Positions 1-8,555 are shown, counted from the stretch's first letter. The stretch: DNA of 64,000 bases from Cyclobacteriaceae bacterium (GCA_020436165.1 JAGQYI010000035.1:92458-156457); one strand, 5' to 3'. Notes: generated by a model not told the origin, from the sequence alone. A program made the numbers and translations.

Positions 1-1
1 G

Positions 2-127
2 GAGGAGTTGGTAGTTGGCGCTAAATTCAGGCTGGCATACGAGTTTGATGAAAAGGGCCAATCCTATCTGCCGGTAGATAAATTTAATGATTTTGATCAG
101 GTGGAATTTAATGGGTTGAACGCATAA
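2..127 (+). CDS. 3' end of an unidentified gene
   Basis: An open frame enters from the left edge and ends at TAA 125-127, giving the last 41 residues of a protein. The tail is acidic, ends in Asn-Ala and has no membrane segment or recognisable motif. It is not identified. The next gene begins two bases after its stop, so the two are probably cotranscribed. Confidence 0.55.
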   Translation, partial: EELVVGAKFRLAYEFDEKGQSYLPVDKFNDFDQVEFNGLNA

Positions 128-129
128 GA

Positions 130-315
130 ATGAAGACACTATCCATCTTGCTGCTCACACTGGGAACTGCCTTAATTCTTTTGGCCAGTGCATTTTTTAT
201 TCTGGGGCACACAGAATTAGAGAAGTACATGCCGAGAAATTTTGTTTTAATTGGTGCACTTATCCTTCTTGCTGCTTCCAGGTATTTAAAGAACAAGTTC
301 GTTAATGAGGATTAA
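130..315 (+). CDS. small two-helix membrane protein, unknown function
   Basis: This 61-residue protein has two hydrophobic segments, about residues 5-25 and 38-52, and a basic C-terminus (RYLKNK). It could be a hairpin membrane protein, or a signal-anchored protein with one further helix. Its ATG lies two bases after the stop of the preceding partial gene, so translational coupling is likely. No family is recognised. A reading frame on the opposite strand covers the same bases, but the plus frame is preferred for its coherent hydrophobic pattern and its operon position. Confidence 0.5.
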   Translation: MKTLSILLLTLGTALILLASAFFILGHTELEKYMPRNFVLIGALILLAASRYLKNKFVNED

Positions 316-384
316 TTTCAACAACGAAAACCATTGATATCATTCCCGTTAATTCGTGAATTCTATAAAAGAATACATTAAATT

Positions 385-490
385 GAGATTCCCCGGTTAG
401 ACCGAGGAATGACGGCAGTGTTAAACGTCATTCTCGCGAAGGCGGGAATCTCATCTAAAGAAAGAATCCCTGCCTTCGCAGGGATGACGG
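385..490. repeat. cluster of three REP-like palindromic units
   Basis: Three related units of about 27 bases lie at 385-414, 427-452 (inverted) and 464-490. The outer copies begin GARATYCC and end in ATGACG; the middle one is the reverse complement of that pattern. Unit three holds a perfect hairpin, CCCTGC-CTTC-GCAGGG. This is the form of a repetitive extragenic palindrome. The cluster sits between the small membrane gene and the TonB-like gene. The rest of the 281-base gap (316-596) is AT-rich and shows nothing else. Confidence 0.7.
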
Positions 491-596
491 TAAAACCAGG
501 AGGAGACTTTTCAATAATTTATTGATTTTATTAAATCGAATATTTGATAAAAACCAATCCTTTTCGTTACTTACAAAATATTGGAGTTATTAATTA

Positions 597-1259
597 ATGA
601 GTAAAATCAAAAATATTAATCTTGAATTTAGTTGTCCTGAAAGCAGGAATACTCTCAAACAAACTGTGGAAGTATACAGTTGTGACAAATGTTCGAAGGA
701 GGTCATAGACTTCACGAATAAGTCCGACAAGGAATTCCAAAGAATAATATCAGAATCCATTGAACCAGTTTGTGGAATTTTCAAACGATCACAATTAAGT
801 CAAAAGTTTGTTAAATATGCTGCAGCTACGTTCATAGCAACTGCAACTTCACTTAGTTTAAAAGGCCAGAATATTATAGTGAAAGACAGTATTGCAGATG
901 CTTGTCTCCACCTTGAAGAAGAACACGAGGAGGATGGTGAATTCTTCGGGACAATTATTGAAACTCAAGCAGAACCTATTGGTGGATATCCTAAATTTTT
1001 TGAAGCCATTTCTCAAACAATTAAATATCCTTCTGAACTCACAGAAAAAGGTAAAGTGTTTATCGAGTTTACCGTTGATACTCTTGGTAGAATCGGTGAA
1101 TTTAAGATTGTAAGAAGCTACAACAAACTTGCCGATCAAGTAGCGTTAGATGCTATTAAAAACCTTAATTTTACTTTTAATCCAGGTAAACAACGTGGTA
1201 AGACTGTGAAAACAAGATTAGTAATCCCAATAGCTTTTAACCCAAAAGATGAGGAATAG
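597..1259 (+). CDS. TonB C-terminal domain protein with Cys-containing N-terminus
   Basis: The 220-residue protein has a single hydrophobic segment at about residues 72-88 and a C-terminal TonB-like domain at about 130-215 (GKVFIEFTVDTLGRIGEF, then VALDAIKNLNFTFNPGKQRGK). The N-terminal part carries Cys13, Cys29, Cys32 and Cys59 in the pattern CxxCxxxVxDFTNxSxxE...CG. From memory, that module precedes TonB or carboxypeptidase-like domains in many Bacteroidota proteins. The expected topology is a cytoplasmic Cys domain, one membrane anchor and a periplasmic TonB domain. It may transduce energy to an outer-membrane receptor, but no receptor, ExbB or ExbD gene is nearby. It stands alone between the repeat cluster and a convergent operon. 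Confidence 0.75.
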   Translation: MSKIKNINLEFSCPESRNTLKQTVEVYSCDKCSKEVIDFTNKSDKEFQRIISESIEPVCGIFKRSQLSQKFVKYAAATFIATATSLSLKGQNIIVKDSIADACLHLEEEHEEDGEFFGTIIETQAEPIGGYPKFFEAISQTIKYPSELTEKGKVFIEFTVDTLGRIGEFKIVRSYNKLADQVALDAIKNLNFTFNPGKQRGKTVKTRLVIPIAFNPKDEE

Positions 1260-1285
1260 ATAGTCTTTGTGTGAAGTAAAAATAA

Positions 1286-1894
1286 CTAATTCCTCCTGCT
1301 TAACTCATCCCTGATCTTAGCGGCACGCTCGTAGTCTTCTTTTTCAAGGGCCTCGTTGAGCATTTTATTAAGATTTTCAGTGGAAAAGTCCTTTAATGTC
1401 TTTTCAGGAGAAGGCTTGCTGGCTTCAACAGCAGGTTCTTTCTTTGGTGTGGCAGCCTCTTTCAGATCAACTTCCTCATCATCTTCAGAAAGCACCACTC
1501 CTGCCTCATTCAGAATTTTCTCATAGGTGTAAATGGATGACCCAAACCGCAACCCAATGGCTATTGCATCTGACGGGCGTGAGTCAATCTCAACCGTTCT
1601 GTTTCCACTCTTGCACACAATGCGAGCAAAAAATACGCCCTCCTTCAAATCGTAGATCACGATCTCTTCCACCATAAATTCAAACTGATGTGCAAACGAT
1701 TTGAACAAATCGTGGGTCATAGGGCGGTTAGGAATGATCTTCTCGATCTCAATGGCAATGGCCTGCGCCTCGAACATCCCAATAATAATGGGCAATCGTC
1801 TAACCCCTCCTTCTTCTCCCAACACCAATGCAAACGAACCGCTTTGCGATTGGCTAGACGATAACCCGAGTATTTCTAATTTTATTTTGTCCAC
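1286..1894 (-). CDS. bifunctional nuclease (BFN/DUF151) domain protein with C-terminal UVR motif
   Basis: Residues 1-135 form the BFN domain (DUF151), including the conserved DSRPSDAIAIGLR stretch at about 104-116. BFN proteins have been reported to have DNase and RNase activity; their cellular role is poorly known. An acidic, Ala/Pro-rich linker (about 136-165) leads to a UVR-type motif at about 170-200 (LNKMLNEALEKEDYERAAKIRDEL), like the UvrB-UvrC interaction motif. The 202-residue length suits this two-part architecture. It is the last gene of a minus-strand run after etfB and etfA, starting 11 bases after the etfA stop. The link with electron transfer flavoprotein is contextual only. Confidence 0.85.
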   Translation of the reverse strand: MDKIKLEILGLSSSQSQSGSFALVLGEEGGVRRLPIIIGMFEAQAIAIEIEKIIPNRPMTHDLFKSFAHQFEFMVEEIVIYDLKEGVFFARIVCKSGNRTVEIDSRPSDAIAIGLRFGSSIYTYEKILNEAGVVLSEDDEEVDLKEAATPKKEPAVEASKPSPEKTLKDFSTENLNKMLNEALEKEDYERAAKIRDELSRRN

Positions 1895-1905
1895 AAAAAA
1901 TGGTT

Positions 1906-2844
1906 TTACTTAAGCGCCTTTATTGCTTCTGTTAATTTCGGAACAACTTCAAATGCGTCTCCAACAATGCCATAATCAGCGGCTTTAAAAAACGGAGCCT
2001 CTTCATCTTTATTGATTACTACAATGTATTTAGAAGAGTTAACCCCGGCTAAATGTTGGATAGCTCCTGATATTCCGATGGCAATATACAACGTTGGCGC
2101 CACTTTTATACCTGTTTGGCCCACGTGTTCGCTATGAGGTCGCCAATCCATATCTGAAACCGGCTTGCTGCAACCGGTAGCCGCTCCCAGTGTTTTAGCC
2201 AGGTCTTCCACCATTCCCCAGTTTTCAGGGCCTTTAAGGCCTCTTCCTCCAGAAACCACGATCTCTGCATCCGTAAGTAAAATATCGCCCGATGCTTTTT
2301 CTTCACCTGTTACTTTCACTTTCGAATCAGGCAACGAAACAGAAAATGCTTCTACATTGGCACTTCCTCCCTCCTCTTTAACATCTACAGTATTTTTACT
2401 CACAATAAGAATTTTCTTATCCTTTTTAAGCGCAACGTGCGCAAATGCTTTTGATGAAAAGATACTAACCTTAACAGAGAACCCATTGGTTGTATCAGGA
2501 AGCCCAACCACATTGGAAACCAACGCTGCATCCTGCTTTACCGCCACGCGGCCACCAATCATATCAGCTTTGGCTGATTGTGCCATTACCAAAAGGTTTG
2601 CATCTATGCTATTCATGGCCTCTGAAACCGCCACGGCAGCTTCTTCACTGGAAGAAAAGCTTCCTGCAACATTCAGCACTTTGCTTGCTCCATTGGCACC
2701 CAAGGTGGCCAGCTCTGCTTCAGGTGTATCACCTAAAGAAAGAGCTATTACATCACCTCCAACCTGTGCTGCATAACATACTGCCTCACGCGAAGCTTTT
2801 TTTAATTTTCCTTCCGAACTTTCAACTACTACTAGTATCGACAT
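1906..2844 (-). CDS. etfA: electron transfer flavoprotein alpha subunit
   Basis: EtfA forms a heterodimer with EtfB. The FAD it holds accepts electrons from acyl-CoA and other dehydrogenases and passes them towards the quinone pool. The 312-residue length is usual. The C-terminal FAD-binding domain shows VSGGRGLKGPENWG (near 196), then DWRPHSEHVGQTG and YIAIGISGAIQHLAG, the classical family signatures. The N-terminal half is the variable alpha/beta domain. The gene lies 22 bases downstream of etfB on the same strand, the standard pair order. Confidence 0.95.
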   Translation of the reverse strand: MSILVVVESSEGKLKKASREAVCYAAQVGGDVIALSLGDTPEAELATLGANGASKVLNVAGSFSSSEEAAVAVSEAMNSIDANLLVMAQSAKADMIGGRVAVKQDAALVSNVVGLPDTTNGFSVKVSIFSSKAFAHVALKKDKKILIVSKNTVDVKEEGGSANVEAFSVSLPDSKVKVTGEEKASGDILLTDAEIVVSGGRGLKGPENWGMVEDLAKTLGAATGCSKPVSDMDWRPHSEHVGQTGIKVAPTLYIAIGISGAIQHLAGVNSSKYIVVINKDEEAPFFKAADYGIVGDAFEVVPKLTEAIKALK

Positions 2845-2866
2845 ATCTTGAATTTCTTAAAGTGAA

Positions 2867-3598
2867 TTATAATACCTTGGCATCGTTTTTTAACAGGTCA
2901 ACCAACTCCTCAACCGAATGTGCCATTTTTACTCCTGCTTTAGGTGCAGGCTGCTCATATTTTACATAAGCCACAGCCTCATCTGTTGCAACAGGCTCAA
3001 CCACATTTAGCGGTTTGGTACGAGCTGTCATAATACCACGCATATTAGGTATTCTCCACTCAGCAATTGGCTCCTGGCATCCTGCCACAAATGGCATGGC
3101 TACTTCAACAAATTCTTTGCCGCCTTCTACCTCTCTCGACATCTTAGCAGCATTGCCATCTACCTCCAGTTTCATAACAGGCGAAAGCGATGGTATTCCA
3201 AGCAACTCACCCACCATGGCGTGTACTTGCCCTCCGTTATAATCAATGGATTCGCGTCCCATCAATATCATATCGTATCCACCATTCTTAGCAACATTTG
3301 CAATTTGTTTTGCCACAAAAAGAGCATCCGTAGGAGCTGCATTTACACGAACAGCATCATCTGCTCCAATAGCCAATGCTTTTCGTATGGTAGGCTCGGT
3401 TTCGGCTCCTCCCACATTAAGCACGGTTACAGATGCACCGTTAGATTCTTTCAACTCAACAGCCCTTGCTATCGCATAATCATCGTATGGGCCAATAATG
3501 TACTGCACACCGCTGCTATCAAATTTAGTATTGCCATCGGTAAACGCGATCCTGGAAGTGGTGTCTGGTACATGGGTGATACATACCAATATTTTCAT
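2867..3598 (-). CDS. etfB: electron transfer flavoprotein beta subunit
   Basis: This 243-residue protein matches EtfB: it starts MKILVCITHVPDTTSRI, and contains GPYDDYAIARAVELKE, IRKALAIGADDAVRV and the LMGRESIDYNGGQVHAMVGE segment. EtfB binds AMP structurally and is the partner of EtfA. It heads the operon etfB-etfA-BFN. The 75-base gap to the divergent TPR gene must contain both promoters; no clear TAnnTTTG box was found there on the minus strand. Function in fatty-acid or branched-chain amino-acid oxidation is expected from the family. Confidence 0.95.
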   Translation of the reverse strand: MKILVCITHVPDTTSRIAFTDGNTKFDSSGVQYIIGPYDDYAIARAVELKESNGASVTVLNVGGAETEPTIRKALAIGADDAVRVNAAPTDALFVAKQIANVAKNGGYDMILMGRESIDYNGGQVHAMVGELLGIPSLSPVMKLEVDGNAAKMSREVEGGKEFVEVAMPFVAGCQEPIAEWRIPNMRGIMTARTKPLNVVEPVATDEAVAYVKYEQPAPKAGVKMAHSVEELVDLLKNDAKVL

Positions 3599-3674
3599 GT
3601 GTTTATTCTTAGTGTTTGAATTTATTTTGTAGGGCGAAGTTAGTTAATTTGGTTCGATTTTAAAGTTCCTACCT

Positions 3675-3998
3675 ATGAATAATGACCGCCTTTCCATGCT
3701 TGAAAGCTATATTGAATCTGACCCCGATGATCCCTTTAATTGGTATGCTTTGGGAATGGAATACAAACCCATAGATGTGCAAAAATCTTTAGGTTATTTC
3801 ATTCATTTGCTGGAAAAGTTCCCAGAGTACCTGGCCACCTATTATCAGGCTGCAGAACTCTTGCTGGCAATAAATGAAAAAGACAAAGCCGAGGAAACTT
3901 TGAAAGCTGGAATTCTGCTGGCACAAAAGCAAGGGAACTCCAATACACTTCGTGAGCTACAGAATGAGTTGAATAATCTCCTTTTCGATGACGAGTAA
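3675..3998 (+). CDS. small tetratricopeptide-repeat protein
   Basis: The 107-residue protein has no signal peptide and consists of about three TPR-like helical pairs: DDPFNWYALGMEY, YLATYYQAAELLLAINEKDKAEETLKAGI and a C-terminal helix. Such short cytoplasmic TPR proteins are scaffolds for protein contacts; no partner can be named. It is divergent from etfB and 62 bases upstream of mpl, from which it may be transcriptionally separate because mpl has its own promoter-like box. Confidence 0.75.
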   Translation: MNNDRLSMLESYIESDPDDPFNWYALGMEYKPIDVQKSLGYFIHLLEKFPEYLATYYQAAELLLAINEKDKAEETLKAGILLAQKQGNSNTLRELQNELNNLLFDDE

Positions 3999-4027
3999 GT
4001 TTTGGCTCATAGTTAATTTCACATTAC

Positions 4028-4055
4028 CAATTGTCAATTGTTAATTCTATTTTTG
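4028..4055 (+). promoter_or_regulatory. palindrome plus TAnnTTTG box ahead of mpl
   Basis: A 13-base palindrome, CAATTGTCAATTG, lies at 4028-4040, followed by TATTTTTG at 4048-4055, a match to the Bacteroidota -7 box. The ATG of mpl is at 4061, six bases past the box, so the transcript may be nearly leaderless. An upstream in-frame TTG at 4031 would fall before the transcription start, which favours the ATG. No -33 TTTG at the right spacing was seen. Confidence 0.4.
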
Positions 4056-4060
4056 ACGAT

Positions 4061-5419
4061 ATGCAGAAGAACAAGTTGAATATACATTTAATTGCCATGG
4101 GTGGCAGCGTAATGCATGCACTTGCCTTAGCCCTTAAAACTCAGGGGCACACCATTACAGGTTCTGACGATCAGTTTTTTGACCCTTCCAAATCGGCTTT
4201 AAAAAATGCGGGTATTTTGCCTGAGCAAACCGGTTGGGATCCGGATAAAATTACCAACAGCCTCAATATGGTTATTTTAGGAATGCATGCTCAAAAGGAC
4301 AATCCTGAACTTTTGAAAGCTCAGGAATTGAATGTGCCTGTTTATTCATTTCCTGAATTTATCTATCAGCAATCGCAAAATAAGCAGCGGATCGTAATTG
4401 CCGGAAGCCATGGTAAAACCACCATTACCTCCATGATCATGCATGTGCTTAAATACCATAAAAAGTCATTCGACTACGTGGTTGGAGCTGATGTAAAAGG
4501 ATTTGAAAGCCGTATTCGCTTATCTGATGCACCAATGATTGTAATTGAAGGCGATGAATACCTTTCTTCGCGTATTGATGCAACGCCCAAAATGCTGCGC
4601 TATCAGCACCACATAGGGGTTGTGAGCGGAATTGCCTGGGATCACATTAATGTATTCAAAACAGAGAAAGAGTACATCGATCAGTTTAAGCAATTTGCGA
4701 ATGCTACACCAAAGGCAGGTACCATAGCTTACAACCAGGAAGATACTATTGCCAACGAAATAGGTTCACAGGAACGAGAAGATGTTGTTCGATTGCCATT
4801 TAATGCATTGCCAGCTAAAGTAAAAAATGGAACAACCTACCTGGAAACATCTGACGGTGAAATAGCACTTAAAGTGTTTGGTAAGCATAATTTGATTAAT
4901 ATGGCAGCCGCCAAAGAGGTTGTTTCACGATTCAGTATAAACGACAATGAGTTCTACGAAGCCATTGCATCCTTTGAATTGCCGTCTCTGCGCCTACAAA
5001 CCCTCATTAAAAAGGATGGACTTACCGTTTACAGAGACTATGCACATGCTCCATCAAAAGTGAAAGCTACTGTTAATGCAGTAACTGAGCATGAAAATAA
5101 TAGAGAGGTAACTGCAATACTTGAACTACATACCTACAGCAGTCTCAACAAGGCTTTTCTACCGCATTACAAAGGTTCTCTGGATGGCGCTGGCAAGGCA
5201 ATTGTTTTCTTTGATCCCGAAGCCATTGCGCTGAAAAAACTGGAACCTATTTCCGAAAAAGATGTTTTAGATGCTTTCGGAAACTCCAAAATCAAGGTAG
5301 TCAATTCTGCCGAGGCACTTTCCAATGAATTGAAAAATGCTAACACTTCAAACGCAACTATTTTATTGATGAGTTCCGGTAATTTCGGTGGACTCGATCT
5401 CAAATCACTTTTTATTTAA
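4061..5419 (+). CDS. mpl: UDP-N-acetylmuramate:L-alanyl-gamma-D-glutamyl-meso-diaminopimelate ligase (Mpl)
   Basis: Mpl joins recycled murein tripeptide to UDP-MurNAc in peptidoglycan recycling. The 452-residue product starts with the Rossmann-like domain (KLNIHLIAMGGSVMHALALAL), followed by the ATP-binding loop GSHGKTT (residues 115-121) of the Mur ligase central domain and GDEYLSSRIDATPKM. The C-terminal domain (about 310-450) includes YRDYAHAPSKVKATV. The ATG at 4061 is preferred over a TTG at 4031 because of the promoter-like box between them. The exonuclease gene follows after two bases. Distinction from MurC rests on the N-terminal IHLIAMGG/MHALA pattern and EGDEYLSSRID, both typical of Mpl. 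Confidence 0.9.
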   Translation: MQKNKLNIHLIAMGGSVMHALALALKTQGHTITGSDDQFFDPSKSALKNAGILPEQTGWDPDKITNSLNMVILGMHAQKDNPELLKAQELNVPVYSFPEFIYQQSQNKQRIVIAGSHGKTTITSMIMHVLKYHKKSFDYVVGADVKGFESRIRLSDAPMIVIEGDEYLSSRIDATPKMLRYQHHIGVVSGIAWDHINVFKTEKEYIDQFKQFANATPKAGTIAYNQEDTIANEIGSQEREDVVRLPFNALPAKVKNGTTYLETSDGEIALKVFGKHNLINMAAAKEVVSRFSINDNEFYEAIASFELPSLRLQTLIKKDGLTVYRDYAHAPSKVKATVNAVTEHENNREVTAILELHTYSSLNKAFLPHYKGSLDGAGKAIVFFDPEAIALKKLEPISEKDVLDAFGNSKIKVVNSAEALSNELKNANTSNATILLMSSGNFGGLDLKSLFI

Positions 5420-5421
5420 TC

Positions 5422-6225
5422 ATGCCTTTAAAGCTTAAAAGCCCGCTTGCCATATTCGACCTGGAAACAACAGGAACTTCAATAGCCAACGACAGAATCA
5501 TAGAGTTATCCTTTGTAAAAGTTGGAATTAAGGGAGAAAAAGAGGTTAAAACAATGCGCATCAATCCTGAAATGCCTATACCCTACGAGTCAAGTGTTGT
5601 GCATGGCATATATGATGAAGATGTGAAAGATGCTCCAACGTTTAAGTCTGTAGCCAAGAACCTTGGCAAATGGCTGGAAGGATGCGACTTAGGAGGCTTT
5701 AATGCCATTAAGTTTGATGTGCCTATCTTGGTGGAAGAGTTCTTGCGCGCGGATGTGGATTTTGAAGTTACCAATCGAAGGTTAATTGATGCGCAGCGCA
5801 TTTTCCATATGATGGAAAAACGTACCCTCTCGGCAGCTTACCAGTTTTATTGTGGTAAAGAGCTGGTGGGCGCTCATGGTGCCGAAGCAGACACATTGGC
5901 GACTTTAGAAGTACTTGAGGCCCAGGTAGAGCGCTATGATGGCCAGGATGTAACCGATAATCTTGGAAATAAAATCGGAGTAATTGCCAATGACATGGAT
6001 AAGCTGCATGAACTAACATTCAACAAACTAGTGGACCTTGCAGGTAGACTGGGCTATAACAGCAAAGACGAGGTAATCTTCAAATTTGGCAAACATAAGG
6101 ACAAGCTTGTGTCCGATGTTTTTAAACAAGAACCCTCCTATTACGATTGGATGATGAATGCAGAGTTCCCCCTAGACACCAAAAGAAAGCTAACAGAGAT
6201 CCGTTTAAAGGAAATGAAGTTGTAG
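5422..6225 (+). CDS. DEDDh 3'-5' exonuclease, DNA polymerase III epsilon-like
   Basis: A 267-residue exonuclease of the DnaQ superfamily. ExoI is FDLETTGT with Asp13 and Glu15; ExoII is GGFNAIKFD with Asp99; ExoIII is HGAEAD with His152 and Asp157, so all catalytic residues are present. After the nuclease core (about 8-170) comes an extra C-terminal module (about 200-267) ending FKFGKHKDKLVSDVFKQEP, of the kind found in exonuclease-X-like proteins. Whether it acts as a polymerase proofreading subunit or as a standalone DNA or RNA trimming enzyme cannot be told. It lies two bases after mpl and is probably cotranscribed. Confidence 0.85.
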   Translation: MPLKLKSPLAIFDLETTGTSIANDRIIELSFVKVGIKGEKEVKTMRINPEMPIPYESSVVHGIYDEDVKDAPTFKSVAKNLGKWLEGCDLGGFNAIKFDVPILVEEFLRADVDFEVTNRRLIDAQRIFHMMEKRTLSAAYQFYCGKELVGAHGAEADTLATLEVLEAQVERYDGQDVTDNLGNKIGVIANDMDKLHELTFNKLVDLAGRLGYNSKDEVIFKFGKHKDKLVSDVFKQEPSYYDWMMNAEFPLDTKRKLTEIRLKEMKL

Positions 6226-6251
6226 TCACATTTCTTTCCAAAAGAAGTCTT

Positions 6252-6259
6252 TACTTTTG
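6252..6259 (+). promoter_or_regulatory. TAnnTTTG -7 box of moaA
   Basis: TACTTTTG matches the Bacteroidota -7 consensus and ends four bases before the moaA ATG at 6264, which would give a leaderless or nearly leaderless transcript. No convincing -33 TTTG is present 19-21 bases upstream, so the assignment is tentative. Confidence 0.35.
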
Positions 6260-6263
6260 AATT

Positions 6264-7253
6264 ATGAGTGATTTTTTTACCGACAGTTTTGGACGGCCAC
6301 TTAACTACCTCCGTTTAGCCGTTACCGATAGATGCAACTTGCGTTGTTTCTATTGCATGCCCGCGGAAGGTATTGATTATGTCGATCGTAAGGATCTGCT
6401 TTCCTATGAGGAAATGCTTCGTCTTACACGCATTTTTGTATCGCTTGGTGTAAATAAAATTCGATTGACAGGCGGAGAACCATTTGTTCGAAGGAATTTT
6501 TATGGTTTTCTGAAACGATTAACCAAAATTGAAGGCTTGGATAAAATTGCTATCACCACCAATGGAGCAGTTGCAAGCAAACATATTCCCTTCTTAAAGG
6601 AAATTGGCATTACTTCCATTAACCTTAGCCTGGATACGCTTAACAAAGACCGTTATACCCAAATTACAAGAAGAGATTTCTTTGACCAGGCCATGGAGAC
6701 CTATCATGCTGTGTTAGCAGCTGGCATTAAGTTGAGTGTTAACATGGTGGTAATGGAAGGTAAAAACATTGAGGATATTGTGCCAATGGCCATGCTGACC
6801 AAGAACGATAATGTAACAGTTCGATTCATTGAAGAAATGCCCTTCAATGGCATTGGAGCTCGTTACACAATAGGTTTTAATCATAAAAAAATTCTAGAAA
6901 CGCTAAAAGAAGATCTTCCTGAACTGGCTCCAATTCCTTTTAAAGATGGAACAACCGCGCAGGAATATACAATTGACGGCTACAAAGGTAAAATAGGAAT
7001 TATAGCTGCTTATACGCGTACTTTCTGCGGGTCATGCAATAGGATACGAGTTACTGCCACAGGTGAAATGAAAAACTGTCTCTACGACCAGGGAGTGCTT
7101 AATCTCAAGCGAATGCTTTCGGATGGCTCATCCGATCAAATGATTTGCGAAGCCATCAAAGCGGGATATAGCAAAAAGCTCAAGGATGGTCGCGAGGCTG
7201 AGGCTGCCCGAATGACATCTGTTTCAGAATCTATGTCGAGTATTGGAGGGTAA
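6264..7253 (+). CDS. moaA: GTP 3',8-cyclase MoaA (molybdenum cofactor biosynthesis)
   Basis: MoaA is a radical-SAM enzyme that converts GTP to 3',8-cyclo-GTP, the first step of molybdopterin synthesis. The 329-residue length is standard. The N-terminal [4Fe-4S] motif CNLRCFYC gives Cys24, Cys28 and Cys31. The C-terminal cluster ligands are Cys255 and Cys258 (FCGSCNRIR) and Cys272 (KNCLYD). The SAM-binding LTGGEPF motif is at 68-74. The protein ends in Gly-Gly, as active MoaA does. No other mo- gene is in the window, so the rest of the pathway must be encoded elsewhere. Confidence 0.95.
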   Translation: MSDFFTDSFGRPLNYLRLAVTDRCNLRCFYCMPAEGIDYVDRKDLLSYEEMLRLTRIFVSLGVNKIRLTGGEPFVRRNFYGFLKRLTKIEGLDKIAITTNGAVASKHIPFLKEIGITSINLSLDTLNKDRYTQITRRDFFDQAMETYHAVLAAGIKLSVNMVVMEGKNIEDIVPMAMLTKNDNVTVRFIEEMPFNGIGARYTIGFNHKKILETLKEDLPELAPIPFKDGTTAQEYTIDGYKGKIGIIAAYTRTFCGSCNRIRVTATGEMKNCLYDQGVLNLKRMLSDGSSDQMICEAIKAGYSKKLKDGREAEAARMTSVSESMSSIGG

Positions 7254-7331
7254 AAATATATTAAATATTTTCTTATTATTTTAATATTTGATTATATATG
7301 CAGTAAGGTATATGATTAAATATAATATAAA

Positions 7332-8555
7332 ATGTCAATAAAGCATTTTTTGCTCGTCTCAACAATCTTAACTACATTACTGTTATCCTGTAAGAAAGAA
7401 GAAGAATTACCGAAGGTAAGCGCTGATTTTAATGCCTCAAGCAAGGTTGTTTTAGTGGATGAAGCAATTCAATTTTCTGATAATTCGGTTGGAGACCCAA
7501 CAAAGTGGGAATGGTCATTTGAAAATGGTAATCCTGTTGAATCTGTAGATCAAAATCCTGAAGTCTCCTATTCATCTCCAGGCAATTATACCGTTTCTCT
7601 AATTGCTTCTAATGAACAACATACTGGGTCAATAATAAAAGAAAACTATATTACTATTCTAAGTGAAATATCTGCAGATTTCACAATCTCAGATGGAGTA
7701 ATTGGTCAATATGATCCAATACGATTCTCTGATATTTCATTGGGAAACCCAACAGCCTGGGAATGGGAGTTTGATGGAGGAATACCAGATATGTCGGACG
7801 TGCAAAATCCAACCATAATATATAAAGAGGCAGGAAATTATAATGTTACCTTAATAGCTAGCAACCAATTAAGTTCTGATTCTAAAACCACACAAGTAAC
7901 CGTCTTTCCCACCGAAGGATTGCTCCTTCACTATCCATTCAATGGCAATGCAAATGATATAAGTGGTAATGGAAACGATGGAATTATAAACGGTGCCACC
8001 TTAGTTTCAGATAGAAATGGCAATTTTGATAAAGCGTATAATTTTAACGGAACAGGTAATCAAATTAAATTCCCTGCAATAAGTGATTTCAACAATTTGC
8101 CTGTTAGCTTTTCATTCTGGGCATCATTTGATCAATTAAACTCGGTAATACTTGGAAATGATATTGTAGACAATATAGAAACCGGTGTATGGTTTAGTGT
8201 AGGCCAAAGCGCAGAGTATTTAAATAAGTTAGCTTTAAATTATGGCAATGGTGGTGGTCCAATGTCAACAAGTAGAAAATCATTTGTTAGTGATTTTACA
8301 TTGGAAACAAACAAATGGTACCATATTGTAGGAATAATAAGAGACCTAAATACAATACAATTGTTTGTAGATGGAGTTGAAGTCACTGGTACTTACACTG
8401 GCAGTTCAACAACATATAAATATTCAGGTAACGAAGGTAGCGTTGGAAGAGCGTGGGATCCAAACTCTTTCTTTGCAGGAAAAATGGACGATATCAGAAT
8501 TTATAATCGAATATTGAATTCAACAGAAATCAATATTCTGTATAATGAAAAATAA
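7332..8555 (+). CDS. surface lipoprotein with two PKD domains and a LamG/concanavalin-like domain
   Basis: The 407-residue protein begins with a lipoprotein signal (LLLSC, Cys20) followed by KKEEE, an acidic/lysine stretch of the kind that directs Bacteroidota lipoproteins to the cell surface. Two PKD-type beta-sandwich repeats follow, about 30-108 and 112-192, each with an SxGNPTxWEWxF core and PGNYTVSLIASN-like end. The C-terminal 200 residues form a LamG/concanavalin-A-like fold (LLLHYPFNGNANDISGNGNDG to GKMDDIRIYNRIL). Such modules bind glycans or proteins at the surface; no catalytic residues are evident. The upstream 78 bases are strongly AT-rich. The gene converges on a glycosyltransferase with a four-base gap. 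Confidence 0.85.
   Translation: MSIKHFLLVSTILTTLLLSCKKEEELPKVSADFNASSKVVLVDEAIQFSDNSVGDPTKWEWSFENGNPVESVDQNPEVSYSSPGNYTVSLIASNEQHTGSIIKENYITILSEISADFTISDGVIGQYDPIRFSDISLGNPTAWEWEFDGGIPDMSDVQNPTIIYKEAGNYNVTLIASNQLSSDSKTTQVTVFPTEGLLLHYPFNGNANDISGNGNDGIINGATLVSDRNGNFDKAYNFNGTGNQIKFPAISDFNNLPVSFSFWASFDQLNSVILGNDIVDNIETGVWFSVGQSAEYLNKLALNYGNGGGPMSTSRKSFVSDFTLETNKWYHIVGIIRDLNTIQLFVDGVEVTGTYTGSSTTYKYSGNEGSVGRAWDPNSFFAGKMDDIRIYNRILNSTEINILYNEK

Noticed and set aside
316..596. tRNA or CRISPR-like repeats in the left intergenic region
   Set aside because: The repeats alternate orientation, have no regular spacers and do not fold as tRNA; they are REP-like units.
2165..2776. 203-codon plus-strand open frame
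   Set aside because: It lies antisense to etfA, is Ser/Thr/Pro-rich with no domain pattern, and etfA is certain on the other strand.
4031..4060. TTG start for Mpl ten codons upstream of the ATG
   Set aside because: It lies upstream of the TAnnTTTG promoter box, and the added residues do not match the Mpl N-terminus.
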